The notes under the pieces: model-generated
What the model was told of the DNA's origin: nothing
What the model saw: only the letters and a program-made list of their open reading frames with translations
Databases searched by the model: none
Shown: piece by piece, positions 5,642 to 7,984 of the stretch
Layout: every line of letters begins with the position of its first letter
Numbering within the stretch: the stretch's first letter is position 1
DNA from: Planctomycetaceae bacterium
GTDB lineage: Bacteria > Planctomycetota > Planctomycetia > Planctomycetales > Planctomycetaceae
Assembly (NCBI GenBank): GCA_016765335.1
Contig: JAESQE010000396.1
Location: 1 to 7,984, forward strand
Reading direction: 5' to 3'
Length of the DNA stretch: 7,984 bases
Translations under genes and position numbers: made by a program

Positions 5642-7360
5642 ATGTCGCAAACTGTAGCAGAGATTCAAAGTACAGAGGCCCAGCCTGCTGGTACAACAAG
5701 AAATCTCCCTCTTCCGATCACTACGTGTGTATTGATTCTTGTGGGGCTAGTTGTGCATTTGCCTTTTGCGATCCCGCAATTCATCTGGCTGTGGAATACC
5801 GAGCATTATTCATTCTTTCCGCTAGCCATTGTTGCTTTCGGCTGGTTAGTTTGGGAGCGATTACGAGATCATGACATAATTATCGAGGAAAGCCTTTCCA
5901 CGCGAACTGTAGGATATTTTGTATTCAATCTCTGCTTGATTGGATTAGCTACAGTCGCTGAGAGTTCCTGGCTGGGATGGGTTTCTTTCCTGTTTTTTCT
6001 TTGGACCACAGCTCATTTTATACTTGGTCCAGAAAACAGAACTCAGATTCGCGGGGTGTTTCTCGTCCTGCTTTTAATTATCCCGCTGCCTTTGAATTTA
6101 GATACCGCCTTGGTGATTCAGCTGCAAAAGATAGCAACTGCCCAAGGCAGCTTGTTGCTGGACTACTTCGGTATTTTGCACGGCGTATCGGGAGTGGCAG
6201 TTCGCTTGCCTCAGAAACTATTTTTAATTGATGATGCCTGTAGCGGAATTCATTCGCTGTTTTCTGCCCTGACAACAATGCTTGTCTACACCATCTATCG
6301 ACATTACGGGCTGGTTCGAATTGCTTTTGCTTTGATACAAACAGTCTTTTGGGTATTGCTTGCGAATTCGGTTCGAGTCTTCTTAATCGTCTATTCATTC
6401 AATAGGTGGGACGCTGGCTTGGAAGACGGTTGGCGGCATCAGGCTGTTGGTTTTGTGTCGTATGTATTCATCCTCATGATGGCGATCAGCACAGACCAAA
6501 CTCTTCGCTACATCTTTCCAACCCGCGAGCAAGAGAATGAAAGTTCTGACAGACGCAGAAAGCGGACCCCTTGGTTTTCGGGAATTACGAAATGGCTTAA
6601 CCGGCCGTTTAGTGGTCGAACAAGTTCGATTCTCTGTTCTTGTTTCCTTGTCGGTTTCCTGCTCAGTGGCCTCACCAGTGCAGCAAGAACATTGGGGAGC
6701 ACTAAAGAAGTGCACACGGCTAATTTCGATGGGAAGCTTGCATTCCAATTAACAGAAAATGACCTGCCTGAGCAAATCGATGGATGGACACGAATCGGAT
6801 TTAAAACCGTCAACAGAGATAAAGCAGATGTCTTTGGCGCAAACTCAATGATTTGGACCTACCATAACAATGGAGTCGAAGCTATGTTTTCGATTGATGG
6901 CGGTTACCCCGAGTTCCATGATTTATGGTTCTGCTATTCATCAATCGGCTGGAGTCTGCGACATTCAGAGAACCCTCGACTGAACGGAGACGTGGGAGAC
7001 GAACAGAACGTTGTCGCGACGGAACTACAACTCTATCGTGGTTCGAGCGAACAGGCACATGTCATTTACACATGCGTCGATGCACAAGGGCATGTTGTCG
7101 AACCGCCTCCCCCTGCAGAGACATTCATTCGCAACCTGTTAAACAGACTGCGATCCGGCTCTTTGGTAGATAAGCAACAGGCCAATCATCTGGTGCCACC
7201 GGTTATCCAATTCCAAGCCTACACACATACAGATACCGAGTTTTTTGCCCATGAGCGATCAGGAATACGCCAGCTATTTGCATCACTACGTAGTGTTGCA
7301 AGTAGCAAGATTAAAGCAAAAAAAGAATCAAAGAGCATAACAACCTCCCAAACCAATTAA
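5642..7360 (+). CDS. Exosortase fused to a C-terminal EpsI-like domain (XrtU-like)
   Basis: A 572-residue polytopic membrane protein that should process PEP-CTERM proteins at the inner membrane. About eight hydrophobic segments fill residues 26-283. The exosortase core holds the expected catalytic set: Cys200 in DDACSGIHSL, Arg245 in ANSVRVFLIV, and His266 in GWRHQAVG. A basic loop (about 300-326) and a further helix (328-346) lead to a soluble domain (about 360-540), presumably periplasmic. That domain contains FHDLWFCYSSIGW (425-437), like the conserved H-x-C-GW region of EpsI (DUF3485-type) exosortase-associated proteins. In many systems EpsI is a separate gene, while a fused form is what I recall for planctomycete exosortases, so the XrtU-like label is inference. 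ATG 5642 gives a short polar N-terminus before the first helix and has a weak GGA (5631-5633). GTG 5522 or ATG 5525 would add about 40 residues that do not resemble an exosortase N-terminus, but cannot be excluded. Confidence 0.9.
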   Translation: MSQTVAEIQSTEAQPAGTTRNLPLPITTCVLILVGLVVHLPFAIPQFIWLWNTEHYSFFPLAIVAFGWLVWERLRDHDIIIEESLSTRTVGYFVFNLCLIGLATVAESSWLGWVSFLFFLWTTAHFILGPENRTQIRGVFLVLLLIIPLPLNLDTALVIQLQKIATAQGSLLLDYFGILHGVSGVAVRLPQKLFLIDDACSGIHSLFSALTTMLVYTIYRHYGLVRIAFALIQTVFWVLLANSVRVFLIVYSFNRWDAGLEDGWRHQAVGFVSYVFILMMAISTDQTLRYIFPTREQENESSDRRRKRTPWFSGITKWLNRPFSGRTSSILCSCFLVGFLLSGLTSAARTLGSTKEVHTANFDGKLAFQLTENDLPEQIDGWTRIGFKTVNRDKADVFGANSMIWTYHNNGVEAMFSIDGGYPEFHDLWFCYSSIGWSLRHSENPRLNGDVGDEQNVVATELQLYRGSSEQAHVIYTCVDAQGHVVEPPPPAETFIRNLLNRLRSGSLVDKQQANHLVPPVIQFQAYTHTDTEFFAHERSGIRQLFASLRSVASSKIKAKKESKSITTSQTN

Positions 7361-7376
7361 GTGAATAATGGAATCA

Positions 7377-7392
7377 CACACTTTTAAGTGTG
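7377..7392 (+). repeat. Short perfect inverted repeat between the exosortase and TPR genes
   Basis: CACACTT-TT-AAGTGTG forms a hairpin with at least 6 base pairs and a 4-base loop, starting 17 bases after the exosortase stop. No T run follows (CCCCTGAT), so it is not a standard terminator. It could be an mRNA-stabilising hairpin, a protein-binding palindrome, or chance. Confidence 0.4.
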
Positions 7393-7426
7393 CCCCTGAT
7401 CAAAGAAGTGCTTGAAAGCAGTTTGC

Positions 7427-7984
7427 ATGAGTAAATTAAATATCTCCAGATGGCTAAGACGCGCATCACGAACCAAAACCAAATTCCTCAAAAACCTGAG
7501 GAAGGGAATCTTTTGGCCTTTCCGAATGATGGTGCTTGTGTTGACCTGGCCAATCAATGCAACCTTCAAATGGTTTGTGCAAGGCTGGAAACGCCGTCGT
7601 ACGCGAGACCTCATTCTAGGTATACCGGCTATCCTTGTCCTGACAGCAGTTGCTGGGCTAAGCGCAGAGGTTTGGATTAAGACGCGAGCGATGAACCCCA
7701 TCTATTTAACCAAGGGACATCAGGCAATGGATCGCGAGGAGTACAATGTAGCTGAAGTCTTTTTTCAGCGAATTTTGGACAACTCTGATTCAAATATTTC
7801 TCAAGCTGAGTTTGGACTTGGCGAAGTTTTTGAAGAAACCGAGCGAGAAGAACGAGCACAATGGCTTTTCCGGAAACTTGCCCCAGATGCCAAAAGGGGC
7901 TATGGCCCAGCTCATCGCAAACGAGCTGTCTGGCTTGCTGAAAAAATCACCTCGAAATCCGACAGCGAGGAAATCCGCAAGCTT
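7427..7984 (+). CDS. Membrane-anchored TPR-repeat protein, 3'-truncated by the window edge
   Basis: A frame with no stop runs from ATG 7427 to the last base, 186 codons. The N-terminus is strongly basic (RWLRRASRTKTKFLKNLRK), followed by a weakly hydrophobic stretch (31-50), the basic patch KRRRTR (55-60), and a clear transmembrane helix, about 61-83 (ILGIPAILVLTAVAGL). After it come tetratricopeptide-like helix pairs: about 92-120, with YLTKGHQAMDREEYNVAEVF, and about 126-157, with AEFGLGEVFEETEREERAQW. By the positive-inside rule the basic N-terminus is cytoplasmic and the TPR part extracytoplasmic. The ATG has only a weak GAAAG (7414-7418); in-frame TGA 7397-7399 bounds any extension, and TTG 7412 is the only other start. 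It lies 66 bases after the exosortase on the same strand, probably co-transcribed. TPR proteins are scaffolds, so a role in assembling the exosortase or polysaccharide machinery is possible but inferred. The remaining length is unknown. Confidence 0.8.
   Translation, partial: MSKLNISRWLRRASRTKTKFLKNLRKGIFWPFRMMVLVLTWPINATFKWFVQGWKRRRTRDLILGIPAILVLTAVAGLSAEVWIKTRAMNPIYLTKGHQAMDREEYNVAEVFFQRILDNSDSNISQAEFGLGEVFEETEREERAQWLFRKLAPDAKRGYGPAHRKRAVWLAEKITSKSDSEEIRKL

Noticed and set aside
6395..6813. Two reverse-strand frames of over 100 codons inside the exosortase gene
   Set aside because: They are antisense to a gene with recognised catalytic residues and an EpsI-like domain; their products are Arg/Ser-rich and featureless, typical of shadow frames.
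7377..7392. The inverted repeat after the exosortase as an intrinsic terminator
   Set aside because: The stem is short and AT-rich in part, and it is followed by CCCCTGAT rather than a T run.
7384..7701. Reverse-strand frame of 105 codons at the right end
   Set aside because: It lies antisense to the TPR protein, which has a clear transmembrane helix and TPR-like repeats; the reverse product shows no domain features.

Overview
The window looks like part of a planctomycete chromosome of moderate GC content. This rests on a Sec-exported protein with a C-terminal PEP-CTERM anchor, a long exosortase fused to an EpsI-like domain (an architecture I associate with planctomycete exosortases), and a basic membrane-anchored TPR protein next to it, all beside exopolysaccharide-type glycosyltransferases. 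The phylum is inferred from architecture; there is no rRNA or other taxonomic marker in the window.

Layout: every supported gene is on the + strand. Positions 1-602 hold the 3' part of a GT-A-fold (GT8-like) glycosyltransferase cut by the left edge. Three GT-B (GT4-family) glycosyltransferases follow at 668-1819, 1816-2979 and 3011-4180. The first two overlap by ATGA and the third starts at GTG behind a strong GGAGG. A 48-codon frame (4177-4323) overlaps the end of the third by another ATGA; it may be a small coupled gene or the stub of a lost one. A leader region then precedes a 226-residue PEP-CTERM protein (4548-5228), which ends at a textbook intrinsic terminator (5261-5290). After an intergenic region with a candidate extended -10 promoter comes the exosortase/EpsI fusion (5642-7360). 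A TPR membrane protein starts at 7427 and is still open at the right edge.

Working model: the glycosyltransferases assemble a surface or extracellular polysaccharide. The PEP-CTERM protein is exported by Sec, held in the membrane by its C-terminal helix, and processed by an exosortase such as the one encoded just downstream. Exosortase systems are known to co-occur with exopolysaccharide loci, which fits this arrangement. The most noteworthy points are the loss of the second acidic residue of the EX7E motif in the first GT4 enzyme (Gln290), the ATGA-coupled small frame, and the unfinished TPR gene beside the exosortase. No tRNA, rRNA, CRISPR array, insertion sequence or reverse-strand gene is supported.
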